Source of the DNA: Lytechinus pictus
Lineage: Eukaryota; Echinodermata; Echinoidea; Temnopleuroida; Toxopneustidae
DNA length: 64,000 nt
Assembly (NCBI RefSeq): GCF_037042905.1
Contig: NC_087254.1
Coordinates: 16,911,103-16,975,102 of the forward strand
Reading direction: 5' to 3'
Part shown: positions 1-11,535 of the stretch, piece by piece
Position numbering within the stretch: position 1 is the first letter of the stretch
How the letters are laid out: each line of letters opens with the position of its first letter
Notes under the pieces: generated by a model
Told to the model about the DNA's origin: nothing
The model's input: only the letters and a program-made list of their open reading frames with translations
Databases searched by the model: none
Position numbers and translations under genes: made by a program

Positions 1-18
1 TAAGATTAAAGCTAAGAA

Positions 19-1550
19 TTAAGGACATTCCACAGTTATGTTTGTGCACATCATGATCTGCACATATTTTACACTCTGCGCACTGAAGTCACAATGGATG
101 AACAGGTGATTAATCAGTTGTAGGTATGAGTTGATTTTTCTCCTTATCTTCACTAACTGCAGATCCGATATGTTATTTTATGAAGCTAATAAACTGGAAT
201 TATATCATGGACCATTTTTTCAAATTCCTCTACAATTTCAAAATACTTTACCCTACAGTGCTGCAAAGTATGATGAATATGATCCCGAGTTTGAATAAAT
301 GGTGGAGTGGTTTGGAATTTTTCCCACTAAGATACAAAGCTTTTGGTGTGTTATAGGCGTTTTAAAAAGCACATTTGCTCTAAGTAAAGCGCTGATAGTT
401 TGAAAACAAGCACATGAACCTATATTTTTCAATGTTTGCACCTCTTAGGTATACCTTCCTCTACAACTTTGCAAAGTTTGGTGAAATGACATGGGTTTGG
501 AATAAAGTGCAGCATTTCTTGTACTTCTCAAGTTTGTTATTGAAATTTCAAATTTTTGAGGTTGAGTTTTTGTTATCTTTTGCGCAATTTTTAAGAACTG
601 AGAGTGCTGTTAGACTTAAAAGAGCAAAAAATCTAAAGGATACAATAATTATATTGCAAAATTTGATTAAATTTTCATGGATTTTGACTGAGTAATAGAG
701 CTTTAAACTCATGCCAAATTCTTTTGAATGCGCAATTCTTAAGAACATCCATTTGGGTAAACTTTGAGGCTCTATAGCAAAAAATCAAGCAAATGGACCC
801 ATGTTAATTCTTGCATTTTTTTAAATATTCAGGTGCTTAAATATCTAACTGCAAAGTATGATGAAAATGACATGGATTTTTAATGTTTGAGAGCTAGACT
901 AGGGAAATATTCGCATTTTAGATGGTATAAATCAGACTTTGGCTTTTTTGGGGGTGAATTTTGGGCTGTTTCAAGCCAACTGGCAATACTTGAGACACTG
1001 ATAATTTTAACGTCTTCAGAAGATGCTCCTGTACAATTCTAGAGAGTATGATGAAAATGACATGGATTTTGAATGTTTGGGGCAGAACTAAGGAACCATT
1101 CGTATTTTAGACATTTTGGACGGTAATAGACTTTTGCCTGTTTTAGGCGCATTTTAGACTGTTTCAAGCCAACTCGCAACACTTTGTGGACACTGATAGT
1201 TTAAAAACGAGCAGATATGGACCCCATATTTTTAATATTGTAACGTCTTCAGAATATATTCCTCTGCAAATCTAGAGAGCATGAGGAAAATGACATGGAT
1301 TTTGAATGTTTGGGAGCAGAACTACTAAACCATTTGCAATTTAGACAGTATTATTAGACTTTAACATGTTTTTGGCGCATTTTAGGCAATTTTCAAGCCA
1401 ACTTGCAACACTTTGGACACTAATATAGTTTAAAAACGAGCACATGGACCCCATATTTTTAACTTCCCTACACCTTTGCAGTGCATTTCTCTACAATTTT
1501 GCAGAATTTGATGAAGATGACATAGATTTTGAATATAGTGCGGCTTAAAC
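19..1550 (+). repeat. TTAA-flanked dispersed repeat, longer relative of the element at 59346-60282
   Basis: The sequence begins at a TTAA (19-22) followed by GGACATTCCACAGTTA, which differs at one base from the inverted terminus of the complete element at 59346. The first ~860 bp are collinear with that element. This copy then continues with about three imperfect units of roughly 200-240 bp sharing GAAAATGACATGGATTTTGA (near 855, 1050, 1290; a weaker one near 1510). No matching right-hand inverted terminus is visible before the LINE tail at about 1560, so the copy is probably incomplete. I see no coding capacity. Confidence 0.7.
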
Positions 1551-1836
1551 TACACTTTTCTAATTTTAGAGAATATTCATGTCTTTTGAACATAAAATAT
1601 ATATGTATACAATAAGTTAACATTTTAAACAACAGAGGAAATAGGGAAATTATAAAAGCCCCAAAATAGAGTTTGTCTAGATAACCTCCCCTAAAGGAAT
1701 TAGACAGAATATAATTGAAAAAGTAAGATATAAGAAACTTATTTGATCACAATTAAACACAAGATCAAACAATAAAGAGGACCAACAAAAACAAACCAAT
1801 CAAACCCTACACAAAGGTAAAAGGTGGAAAATAAAT

Positions 1837-2974
1837 CTACACAAGTTGAAGATTGATTAAATGCTCCTTTATACTTATTTTAAATTCATTATAATTATTT
1901 ATTGATGTTATATTACTTGGCAGGTCGTTCCAAACTGTTGGTGCTTTGTGACAGAATGAAAATAGCAGATAGGATTTTTCGACTGCCCATAAATGATATT
2001 TATTTTTATTCCTTGAATTATAGTTACGTACTGACGTATTTAATGAAAGCATATTATTGAGTAAACAAGGTAAAAAAAATAATTTATGTTTGAACAATAA
2101 AATCAAGATGCAATATCTACAGTATTCAACTGATAAATGTCAAGAATTTTGAGTGATTTGAACAGAGGCCTAATATGGGCATAATATGAATTCAAAGAAC
2201 ATATTCTAACAGTAATAAAAGAAGGGACTTCAACTTAGATTTGTAAGTGTTTGCCCAAACAGCATTACAGTAAGTCAAAAATGGTAAAATAAATGTACTG
2301 TAAAGCAATCTCAGTATATTTTTAGATAATACTGTTTGCAGTTTACCAATGATAACAACACCCTATGACACTTTGTTTGCAACATACATAATGTGATCAG
2401 TCCATGACATGTTTTCCTTTAAAAAAATACCTAAAAATTTAACAGATTGGACTCTCTGGATAATCTTGCTGTCCATTGATATCTTTAGTTGTTCAGAAAT
2501 ATTTTTATGAAATTGAGATTTTTTACTATAGAAATAGATTAAATTAGACTTTTCAGCATTCAATGATAATCTGTTGATTAAACCAGTATGAAACATTGAT
2601 TAATTTATCATTTAAATTGTTGTTGATTAATTTTTAGTTGAGTAAAGAATTTTGGTATCATCGGCAAACAAAATAAATTTCAACTCATCAGAGCAATTAG
2701 GAAGATCGTTAATAAATAGTAAAAACAACAGGGGGCCGAGGATTGAGCCATGCGGCACGCCACATGAATCGGATGTGTTTTGATACAGAACGTGTTGACT
2801 TCTACCATACAGATAATTCTCAAACCAAGATAAAGATAATCCTCTGATTCCATAGAACTTAAGCTTGTGTAATAAAATTGAAAAATTAATAGAGTCAAAG
2901 GCCTTTGTTAAATCCAAGAATGCTAGTATGCTCTTTTTTACTACAAGAATGGGTAACGAAATCATATAAATCAA
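1837..2974 (-). pseudogene. LINE reverse transcriptase and C-terminal region, broken
   Basis: Three collinear open pieces (2974-2627, 2596-2363, 2106-1837) encode RT. The first has FLDLTKAFDSI (RT motif A), GVPHGSILGPLLF (motif B region) and the catalytic FADDTKIL. The second has the LNAEKSNLIYF and VKFLGIFL blocks of the palm/thumb. The third has the AP-VWNDLP C-terminal signature common in CR1/jockey LINEs. Stops and shifts between pieces make it a pseudogene. The motif just upstream (QYGF, then EMALI) is found on the far side of the insertion, at about 4770-4690. Confidence 0.85.
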
Positions 2975-4681
2975 CTAGAGATACTCGGCGGGGGTCGCGC
3001 AGCTGAGCACATGTATCCCCGAACCCACCACATCATCCGTCAGAAATTTGACAAATAAATACAATTATCATGGCGACAATGACCCAGCCCACATTTTGCC
3101 TGTGGGTACCAAATTTGATGACAATAATATGACGCAGCAGCGTGACTCTGCAGAACTTAAAGTATTGTCCAGTATCACATGTTGTGGAATACAATTATAC
3201 AGTGCGTCCCAGAAAAAACGAAACCAAGATTAAGCGATGATTTATCATTACTTAATCACAAATACAATAGATAAATGACCTACAAGTGTAAAGCTTACAA
3301 TCTCCTCTTTCATCTGATATTACTTAGATTGTTCCCCATTCACGCTTGAGTGAGCATAAACAGTTTGAAGAAAGGATACCAAAAACTCATTTGGCGGGGG
3401 TATCTGAATTTCAAAAAGAAAATCACATGCCTAAAAAGTTCAATATCTGCTCTTTTATTTGATACCTTAATCACAAAAAATGGTCAAGAAGTAAACAAGT
3501 TATGTTCCCTCGAAACAATGCTTGTATTTCCATAATTTCATTAAATAAACGTGTTTTCACCGGTTACCCACAGAAGCTATTGCATGGTTAACAAAAGACT
3601 TAATGCACGGCTGATCGTCAACAAAACATAATGTCAAGTGAGTTTGAACGCTAGCCTGTAGAACCTCTTAATTTTATGAAATTCAAGCCTTACTTCAAAT
3701 AACCAGAACTTTGTTATTTCTTGACCATTTTCTGTAATTGAGGTATCAAATTAAAGAACAGATATTGAACTTTTTAAAAATGTGGTTTTCTTTTTGAAAC
3801 CCAGATACAGCCTGCCAAATGACTTTTTGGTATCCCCTATTCAAATTGTTTTTGGTCACTCATGCGTGAATGAGAAATAGTCTAAGGAATTTCAGATGAA
3901 AGAGGAGATTCTAAGCTTTACAACGGTAGGTCATTTGTCTATTGTATTTGTGATTAAATTATGATAAATCATCGATAAATCTCGGTTTCGTTTTTTGTGA
4001 GACGCACTGTAGAGTAATCTGGATATATTTTGTAAACCTATCCCTAAGACCCACCCCCACCAAAAATGATGGCATCTTCGCTCACCTTCTAGTATTGCTT
4101 CTGTGTGCCAACTGTTATGACAAACTGGAAATAAGCAGAAGTTACAGGTTTTACCAAATTTCCCACAAAATATGGTTACCATGGCAACCATGTCTCCACC
4201 CACTCCAAAGTCATTAGGCGGCTTTGCTTTACCATAATGGACCTTCATGACAAATTTGAAGATAATTGGAGAAGAAATGCAGCCAGTAGAGCACTCACAC
4301 GGAAATCTCTGCTATTTCCACAAAAACTCGTTACCATGGCAATGATGTCTCCGCCCACACCAAAATCATTAGGCGGCTTTGCTTTACCATAATGGACCTT
4401 CATGCCACATTTGAAGATGATCAGAGAAGAAATGCAGCTGGTAGAGCGCTCACAAGGACATCTCTGCTATTCCACATAAACTCTTGTTACCATGGCAACG
4501 ATGTCTCCGCCCACACCAAAATCAATAGGCAGCTTTGCTACACCATACTCAACCTTCATGCCAAATTTGAAGATGATCGGAGAAGAAATGCAGCTGATAG
4601 AGCGCTCACAAGGAAATCTCTGCGGCGGCAGACGCGGCGAGGCCAAATCCATATTATCCTCCGAACTCTGTTCGGGGGATA
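2975..4681. mobile_element. Unclassified element inserted in the LINE RT, with internal tandem repeats
   Basis: The LINE reading frame is collinear on both sides of this block: the codons reading ALI on the right continue as VDLYDF on the left with no lost codon. That defines an insertion of about 1.7 kb. The ends are weakly inverted: the right end read in reverse begins TGTATCCCCCGAAC, and TGTATCCCCGAAC occurs about 35 bp inside the left end. A ~157-bp unit is repeated three times at about 4190-4650 (ACCATGGCAACGATGTCTCC, AAATCATTAGGCGGCTTTGC and AGAAGAAATGCAGC recur). No protein is encoded. A separate hairpin element sits inside it. Superfamily unknown. Confidence 0.65.
3200..4009. mobile_element. 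Tc1/mariner-type non-autonomous element with ~300-bp hairpin arms
   Basis: The termini are CAGTGCGTCCCAGAAAAAAC on the left and its near-perfect inverse ending GACGCACTG on the right. A TA dinucleotide lies immediately outside both ends (3198-3199 and 4010-4011), the Tc1/mariner target signature. The arms, about 3200-3510 and 3700-4009, are imperfect inverted repeats over ~300 bp around a ~190-bp centre. No transposase reading frame is present. The element is nested inside the unclassified insertion, itself nested in a LINE. Confidence 0.85.
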
Positions 4682-5745
4682 CAATTAATGCCATTTCAGG
4701 AGAAAGATGCTTCAAGAAACCATATTGACAATGAGTAAACAGTGACTGAGAGGAAATAAAATCATATGTCCTGTTATAGACAATTTTTCCAAGATTTTTG
4801 AGAGGGGAGAATTGATATTGGTCGGTAATTTGCTATATTATGAATATCATTTTTCTTATGTATGGGCACCACTTTAGCTATTTTCAATTTCCATGGAAAA
4901 ACACCAAATATCAAATAGGAGTTAAAAATATGACATAGTGGTTTTGAAATTACATGAATAACATTTTTAATACTCTTGGTCTTGGATTCTTATTATTTAT
5001 TCCACCACTATTGGTAGCCTTTAACTTTTTTACAATATCTACAATTTCACTCTCAGTAACCGGCTTGAAATAAAGAGATTTTGAACAGGGTATCAGCAAG
5101 AATTTGGCAAAGTCATTATCAGTATTGGGTAACGACTTACTTATTTCCTATCCAATATTTACAAAAAAATTATCAAAGTGGTTAGAAATAGTTTTGGGAT
5201 CATGATTTCTTGACCATTGAATGAAATATATAAAGGAAGTCTCTTCTTAGACTTGTCAAGGACATCCTTTATTACTTCCCATGTCTTTTTTTAATGTTTC
5301 CTTGAGCAATTGTAAATTTAAATCTATAATAATTCTTTTTGGCTCAATTCAAAATGCTGTTAACTCTATTTCGTACTTTATATTTTCTTTTGTTAAAGTT
5401 ATTACGATTCTTAACATATTGCTTAAAAAGTCAGTTTCTCTTGTCAATTTGATGCAAAATACTACAAGTAATCCAAGGTTTTTTAATTTTTCTTTTCCTT
5501 GGTTTATTCTTTTTCATTATAAAAGCTTCATCATACAATGATATAAACAAATCTGAAAATCTATTGTAAGCTTCATCAGTATGGGAACAATCAATCACCT
5601 CAGCCCAGTTAACACTACATAATGATTTCTTAAAAGACTCGATAGCCACATCATTAATAATCCGGCTGTTGCATAAAGGTTCAACTTCAATACAATTTTT
5701 TTGTTTGGAGATTTGGAATACTGGGAAATGATCGGAAATATCACT

Positions 5746-6288
5746 CTATATTAAGCCAGAAGAAATGTTTGTATCAAAATGGTTAGTAAAAATATTATCT
5801 ATCAATGAGAAAGATGTAGGCGTAATTCTTGTAGGTTTGTCGATAAGAGGAATCATATAACTAGCATGCATAACACTCAAGAAATTATTAACTAAATTAT
5901 TATAATTTTTCATAATATTCACATTAAAATCACCCGTGATATAATTTATTTTGTTCTCACAATTCATTTTATCCAAACGTTTATCAATTTCTTCAGTAAA
6001 TTTCTTAATGTTAGATTGAGGTTTCCTGTATATAATTCCAACTAAAATGTTTTTTTGTTTTTGACACAAGAATTCAATGAATAGAGACTCATAGTTTGCA
6101 GTAGAATAAAATAGATCAGTTCGCATTTTAAAATTATACACGTTAGATATCAAAAGACCAACTCCACCACCTCGACCTTGAATTCGATCAGAATGTATGA
6201 ATGTATACCCATCTACGGTAAATAACATAGGGGTATCATTATGTAACCTTTCATAAAAAGTCACAGAATGCCATCTTGTGCAAAACAT
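5746..6288 (-). pseudogene. LINE APE-type endonuclease fragment
   Basis: The open stretch of 180 codons carries endonuclease/exonuclease/phosphatase hallmarks: GGGVGLLIS, the YRKP segment, ITGDFNVN with the catalytic Asp/Asn pair, and SLIDNIFTN near the end. The N-terminal catalytic Asn and Glu motifs are missing because the element is truncated upstream. In an active element this domain nicks target DNA to prime reverse transcription; this copy cannot be functional. A further piece of the same ORF2 (5649-5431, with KKPWITCSIL) follows after a frame break. Confidence 0.85.
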
Positions 6289-6358
6289 TCCATGTACAGT
6301 GCATCAAAATGGGAAATGTGAATAAAAGATCAGGAAAATATGATATAGCACAACATAC

Positions 6359-6688
6359 CTTCACAGGAAACACCTGCATCTTCATAACGGCCACAGTCGT
6401 GATTATTCCAACCATTGCTGCCACATTCAGCCAAACTAGATTCACTTCCGTCACAAACAACGTTATCAAGGTGTATCGGACCAGTTCCTGGAGAATATTC
6501 ATAATCCCAATAATACAAGGCTTCGCCTGCACCCTCTGGGTATCCAAGCTGTCGACATACAACCCCGGCATCAACATCATCCCATGAATCATCGCAGACG
6601 GTCCCCCACTGACCATTGTAGTAGATCTCAACCCGACCTCGGTGTGAATCGCTACCACCGACCAGGCGGACATCTCCATCATATAAAA
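6359..6688 (-). CDS. SRCR domain exon (second of two)
   Basis: This single 330-bp exon encodes one complete scavenger receptor cysteine-rich domain. It reads VRLVGGSDSHRGRVEIYY, then QWGTVCDDSWDD, VVCRQLGYPEGAGEA, then LDNVVCDGSESSLAEC and ends DAGVSC. Six cysteines fit a group-A-like pattern, although group A domains are usually split by an intron. The acceptor is at 6689-6690 and the donor at 6357-6358 (CT and AC on the plus strand); both borders are phase 1. SRCR domains are extracellular and bind ligands; they also occur in the stem of secreted and membrane proteases. A donor at the 3' end implies at least one further exon, which I do not see between 1 and 6.3 kb. It is closely similar to the exon at 7802-8131. 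Confidence 0.93.
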
Positions 6689-7801
6689 CTTGAAAAGAAA
6701 AAGATCATACATATATTGAGCCTGGTCAAAACTTGTCAATGTTTGTCACAATTGTGGCTTCAAAATAATTCCGGCCAAAATTGGTAGATTATATACCACT
6801 TTTTTCAAATTCAAGTGAGTCATTTTACCTCGAAATTATTCAGCATACAGATTTCATGTGTAAACTTTATTTAATATACTGCACATAGAGACAGATTCAA
6901 GAAATGAGTGTGAAAGAGCAAAAATTCATACATGTTGCTATGGATTTTCCCATTGTTATCAATCAAGTTTTATACTCAATCCATAGCAACAGAACTGTAA
7001 TAATCATTACCAGGTGAATGCAATCAGGATCACATTTATTTACAATCAATCTCTGTGTAGGGATCGTATATTTTCTGATATCATGTTCAATCTCTCACCA
7101 CAAGCTGGCACTGTTTAACTTATGATGACAGGCAGCATCGTAACATCATTACGACAAGTGTAAATCTTTAAACCCTATCACAAAAGTAAGCATTCATGGA
7201 CCCTTTCTAATAACACTCTTGAATAAGAAAAGTAAATACATTAATTCAGAAAAATCTGTGGTTCACACAACAGTGCATGTCGTATCAAGTGCAATATAAC
7301 AAACCCTTCTTCTATGCATACATGAGACTAGTTTCAATCTGAAAATATTATATAAGTTATCCCTTTACAGCCATTTTCAGGTAAATAATGACCCTTGTGA
7401 CCTTGGATCTTCATACTTATACCTGTTAAATTATGCAGATCATTGTTGCTCCTTTATGCAAAAATGAGCCAAGTTTGATGTTGAACACAAATCCCAAAAT
7501 ATAATGCCTCGGGCAAATATTTCAGGTGCATGTACCTTGTCAAACGTCTGTGCCAAAACTTTTAGTATGAATCCCACTATAAAGGTACTATGCATCTTTT
7601 CATAGCAGCTTTCCTGCACTTCCCTCTGCTTTGTCTGTGATGAAGTGTGCCGATAATCAAAAGCCGCCTGTGGGGGATTCTCGCATAAAAGACTGGGTTC
7701 TGAATTTGAGAAGGTAACTAAGGTGGGCACCAGCATAAAAATGTGTATTCTTATGTCACGATTTGTACTAAGTCAAGGACATATGATAGAGCACAACATA
7801 C
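6689..7801. other. Intron between SRCR exons
   Basis: No exon is visible. The right part (about 7415-7740) holds a dispersed repeat related to 15330-15640; the rest is AT-rich sequence in which I see nothing. Confidence 0.6.
7415..7740. repeat. Dispersed repeat, related copy at 15330-15640
   Basis: It shares GAATCCCAC-ATAAAG, then TGATGAAGTGTG, then GCCGCCTG and GGGATTC with 15330-15640 in the same orientation and spacing. It is diverged and non-coding, and lies in an intron. No terminal repeats recognised. Confidence 0.6.
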
Positions 7802-8131
7802 CTACACAGGAAACACCCGCATCTTCATTATGGTCACAGTTGTGATCATTCCAACCACTGCTGCCACATTCCACCAAAATAGATTCATTTCCGTCACAAA
7901 CAACGTCATCAAGGTGTATCGGACCATTTCCTGGAGAATAATCACCATACCAAGCATACAAGGCTTCACCTACACCCTCTGGGTATCCAAGCTGTCGACA
8001 TACAACCCTGGCATCACGATCATCCCACAAATCACCGCAGATGGTCCCCCACTGACTATTGTAGTAGATCTCAACCCGACCTTGGTCTGCAGTGGACCCA
8101 TTGGCAAGGCGGACATCTCCCTCTCTCATCG
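7802..8131 (-). CDS. SRCR domain exon (first of two)
   Basis: Another 330-bp phase 1-1 exon encodes a full SRCR domain: VRLANGSTADQGRVEIYY, QWGTICGDLWDDRDARVVC, RQLGYPEGVGEA, HLDDVVCDGNESILVEC and DAGVSC. It has the same length, intron phases and six-cysteine layout as the exon at 6359-6688, and even the surrounding splice-site sequence is alike, so the two arose by tandem exon duplication. Acceptor CT at 8132-8133, donor AC at 7800-7801 on the plus strand. In enteropeptidase, an SRCR domain directly follows LDLa as here. Confidence 0.93.
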
Positions 8132-8229
8132 CTTAAAAAAAATGAACATATACTATACATTAATTGTTATTGATTCTGGAGGATGATAATTTCTAAGAAA
8201 TAAAAAGTGTGTTTGAATACCCCCATTAC

Positions 8230-8918
8230 TAGTGTTGTGTCCAAGGCAGGCTTGTCCTAAGCCAAGGCGTAGGCCGGATCACCCCAAGGACAAAGACAAA
8301 TTGCCTGAGGATAGGACCAAGGCGGGAAGGGCGGTGGCCAGCCTTGAGGCCAAATATAGCAATATAAGGCGGGCCAAGCCTAGAGAGCAAGAAAAAGGCC
8401 AACCAAGGCCGAATATTTTGATATTATTTGGTGGCAAATCTCAGAGAGACCATACCTGCCACTTCTTTGCCTAGTGATACTCTTTGCTTTGGTAATGCAT
8501 TATTTTTCCACACCTCCATAAATAATTTATACACACGTACACTTGTATATTCCATATACACACACACCCACCCACTTACCATATTATTAACCATTGGATG
8601 ACGACTATATCTTTTTTTTTTACTTTACCTCAGGGTTTTTGCTTTTAAAAATAGTTTTGGAGTCTTATTGCAAAACAATCTAAAAGCCTGAGGCAAAGTA
8701 AGTTTTCACTTGACAGTCAATTTTCTCCCCCCCCCCCCTCTCTCTATCTCTCTCTTTCTCTGTTACTTTCAATATTTAATTTTGAGAAACTGACAATATT
8801 CAGCATTTGCAATTCCTAAAATTCTCCTGGCCTCAACCTGATGATTGTGTCCGAGACCGAGGACAAGGATGACGATAAACCCCAAGCCTCAAGGCCGGCC
8901 TCGAGACCCTAAACACTG
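8230..8918. mobile_element. hAT-type non-autonomous transposon with 8-bp target duplication
   Basis: The 8-mer CCCATTAC occurs immediately left (8222-8229) and right (8919-8926) of this block. The left end reads TAGTGTTGTGTCC and the right end inverted reads CAGTGTTTAGGG, a short imperfect inverted repeat with the CAGTGTT-like start usual in hAT elements. The interior has GGCC-rich segments near both ends, a nested inverted pair (about 8624-8645 and 8692-8712) and a C/CT microsatellite at about 8727-8760. No transposase. It lies in the intron between LDLa and SRCR. Confidence 0.85.
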
Positions 8919-9253
8919 CCCATTACGCCATCATCTCCATGCACTTCTTGCTATGTCAAAGAAACATGGCTATGGCACAGAGGGGAACTATGACAGCATA
9001 CTGAGAGAATAGTGAGGACCATTATCGATAATGCATACACTACGTGATCTCTAAAGATCCATTTTCCACTACATAGACGTAGAACATGATCAAATGTAGC
9101 GGGAGCGCCGTCTGAACAGTGCATATAGTAGTGCATTAGTATGTTTGTACAATAAACCTAGTCCAAGTACTCTGGACTATTATTCACATGAATGTTCACA
9201 TTTACACCATCTAAAACATAGCTTGATTGTTTATGGAATTAATAAAAGCTTAC

Positions 9254-9352
9254 CACAATTCCATTCATCACTACTGTCTGGGCAATCATTACGTCTATTA
9301 CACAGAGAGGACAACGAAACAGCGCTGATACTATCATTGCATCTGAAATATT
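9254..9352 (-). CDS. LDL-receptor class A (LDLa) domain exon
   Basis: This 99-bp exon is recognised from its translation. It runs from YFRC through SLSSLCNRRNDC to PDSSDEWNC, matching the LDLa consensus with the acidic C-x3-D-C-x-D-x-SDE calcium cage and five of the usual six cysteines visible; the second cysteine position is poorly conserved. Acceptor CT at 9353-9354, donor AC at 9252-9253 on the plus strand, both phase 1. LDLa modules bind calcium and protein ligands. It lies between the CUB exon (10.8 kb) and the SRCR pair, the order seen in enteropeptidase. Confidence 0.85.
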
Positions 9353-9828
9353 CTGTAGATAACAAATGGGATCAATGATTAAACTCATTAAAAATTAAAT
9401 CAAATAAACACTATGGCCTACATGTATCTACATTAATTACTATTACCATGTAGCTCTTAAGCCTCCTAATGATAATAATATCCCATGTATAGCGATTTCA
9501 ATGTAATGTCCCTATGCACTATTCAAAAGGAATTGGAATTTAATACCCTGCCTCTTACCCTGCAGCCTTCAACAGCACAGAAGCATTTTAAGGAAATAAA
9601 TTCCTGTCAGGAACCCATTTACTTCAGCTGGGCTGAATGCAGAATGTTGATCACATATTATTCATTACCTAAAAATGTTTTCAATGTTACTATTTATGGA
9701 TTTAGATAGGGTGCCTTATACCTTACTTTATTCGCAGCATGGCCCAGATGCAAATCAGACTCATCTGTTTTTTTTTATGTGAAAATAAAATTCATCTATC
9801 AACCTAATTTATAGCTGAAGGAAATTAT

Positions 9829-9930
9829 GCCACGGGTGGATTTGAACTAAAGACCCTCTGGTTCAAAGTAAAAATACGAATCCAAATTTCCACAATGTTC
9901 CACACTAATCCGCTGGGCCACTGCTCGCAC
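9829..9930 (-). repeat. tRNA-derived SINE head, Ser/Leu-like, degenerate
   Basis: Read on the minus strand it starts GTGCGAGCAGTGGCCCAGCG, resembling a type-II tRNA A box. About 80 nt later it has TAGTTCAAATCCACC, resembling a B box. The middle does not fold as a functional tRNA. I interpret it as a decayed tRNA-derived SINE in the intron upstream of the LDLa exon. Confidence 0.55.
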
Positions 9931-10389
9931 ATTTTGGTAGAGTCTGCCAGCACGACAAATTCTCCAGGCACCCAAGCGGACTATAAGGGTAGGAGAATCC
10001 TACAAAATATGCCTGTTTTTCCAATCATTGACCGAGCCAAAAAAAAAAATCTCCGTGCCAATATCCCAATCGATCCTTTTTAATTTGTTGAAAAAATAAA
10101 ATTAATAACTTAAGATTTTTGTACTGAAATACAGAATTTATATAAGCTTTTGAGTTGACTATTGTGCGGAGGTTGAGACTGTCCATAATCATTTTTCATA
10201 TAGTATATGATTTGAATATCATTTTCTAAGTAATAATGATTTGTTTTTTCCACTTGCTTCTCTCTGTCCATCCCTTCAATTGAAATGAATTTCCACTCTG
10301 CATTTTACTTCTTTTCATCTGGTACAATTTGACAGGGTTACCAAATCTTACATTATGTTTATATTTTCATTAAATTGATGCATATAATT

Positions 10390-10610
10390 GAGGCTTGATA
10401 GCTTCATCAGAAGAGCGGTGGTCTCACAATCCAGTGACATACATGTAGGTTAGAAGCATTTATCCCCTTTACCAGGTCTCTTTGAGAGGACCTTTAGCCT
10501 TCAGTCCTTGCTTGCTTACAAGCATTCATGCTCTTAGCAATTATTCGGGTAAAAACAATCAACATCACCATCACCTCTACAATAATAATAAGATAACAAA
10601 ATAATACTTC
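10390..10610 (+). repeat. SINE, same family as 43520-43740
   Basis: It begins with a degenerate tRNA-like A box (TAGCTTCATCAGAAGAGC). It continues with a body containing TACCAGGTCTCTTTGAGAGG, CAGTCCTTGCTTGCTTACAA and GCATTCATGCTCTTAGCAAT. It ends with a CATCACCATCACC and AATAATAATAA simple tail next to the CUB exon. The body is shared in order with the minus-strand copy at 43520-43740. It is non-coding. Confidence 0.7.
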
Positions 10611-10634
10611 AAACTAAATTGAGATTATAAGTAC

Positions 10635-10994
10635 CCGAGTCTTCCAGTGCTCTTAGAGCAATAACAAAACCAGCATCTCTGAAAGTGTAGTCAGTGTGAA
10701 ATGCAACCCAGGAGAGCGTTCCCGTTACAATTTTTGGCTCATGGTTGCTGCCGGGAGCCGAGATGATCCTAATTATACTCTCATTTTCATTTGGGTTATG
10801 CCCTACTCCAAAAACCAGGGTGTCGAAGACAGGCTCAATATCCAACATGACGAAGTTGAATCCAGTTCCATAGCCCTCCGGAGCAGTAATCAACCAGGTT
10901 TGATCAAACAGATTGGGATACAGATCAGGGTAGTTGGGAGAGAGCAGGAAGAAAGTCATATCTGGCACAAGAAAGATGTCACCTTCTCCATCTA
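10635..10994 (-). CDS. CUB domain exon (second CUB)
   Basis: The 360-bp exon (120 codons, phase 1-1) encodes a CUB-type beta-sandwich domain. It contains LLSPNYPDLYPNLFDQTW at the start, then GFNFVMLDIEP, FDTLVFGVG in the middle and WVAFHTDYTFRDAGF at the end. It lacks the four canonical CUB cysteines, like the CUB exon at 36621-36959. The FHTD-type motif resembles the calcium-site Asp of many CUBs. Acceptor CT at 10995-10996, donor AC at 10633-10634. CUB domains mediate extracellular protein contacts. Position between MAM and LDLa matches the second CUB of enteropeptidase. Confidence 0.88.
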
Positions 10995-11535
10995 CTGTAA
11001 ATAATAAACATTTTCATTTAAATATTTTAGTGTTAAAAGCAGGCCGATTGATACATTATCACTATCACACTAAACTGGGGCAAAAAGGTTTAGTGATTGT
11101 TAAATACCTCTCAGTTTATGTTGTGAAAAGAAATTTAATTCATGATTTGAAAATATAAGGTACAGTACAAGAATGGGTGCAGTCAATTTATGTGCCACTG
11201 CCATACCTCAAAGATTCAAATTCTTAAACTTTCCAATACTATTCAGATTATCAACCTCTGTGTCATTGAACATTGACCCTATAAGAAACAAAGCTGATTT
11301 GATGTTGATCATGGCAAACATGAGCAAAGTGTGCACTTTATTTTGGTTCTTTAGTAGTCATGAGAACGGTCAATTTTATTTGTTCATTACTCTGACAACC
11401 AGATAAATGTTCTTCAGTAATCAATAAAAAAAAACACAAGTGCACACCTAATTACCAAGAATGCATATGGCATTTCCATTTATTTGAATGTAAGATGAAA
11501 GAGGACTGTTGATTAAACAACTTGCTCACAATCAT

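Larger units (their letters stand above)
1560..6290 (-). mobile_element. 5'-truncated, degenerate CR1/jockey-group non-LTR retrotransposon
   Basis: Reading right to left, the strand gives an APE-type endonuclease (about 6288-5746), a linker (about 5649-5431), and reverse transcriptase in pieces (about 4770-4690, then 2974-2363), then the C-terminal tail (2106-1837). The order is that of a LINE ORF2. Frameshifts and stops separate the pieces, no ORF1 is present, and the 5' end stops within the endonuclease, as expected of incomplete target-primed reverse transcription. The LINE lies downstream of the last visible SRCR exon. An unrelated element (about 2975-4681) interrupts its RT. Clade assignment is by general resemblance only. 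Confidence 0.85.
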
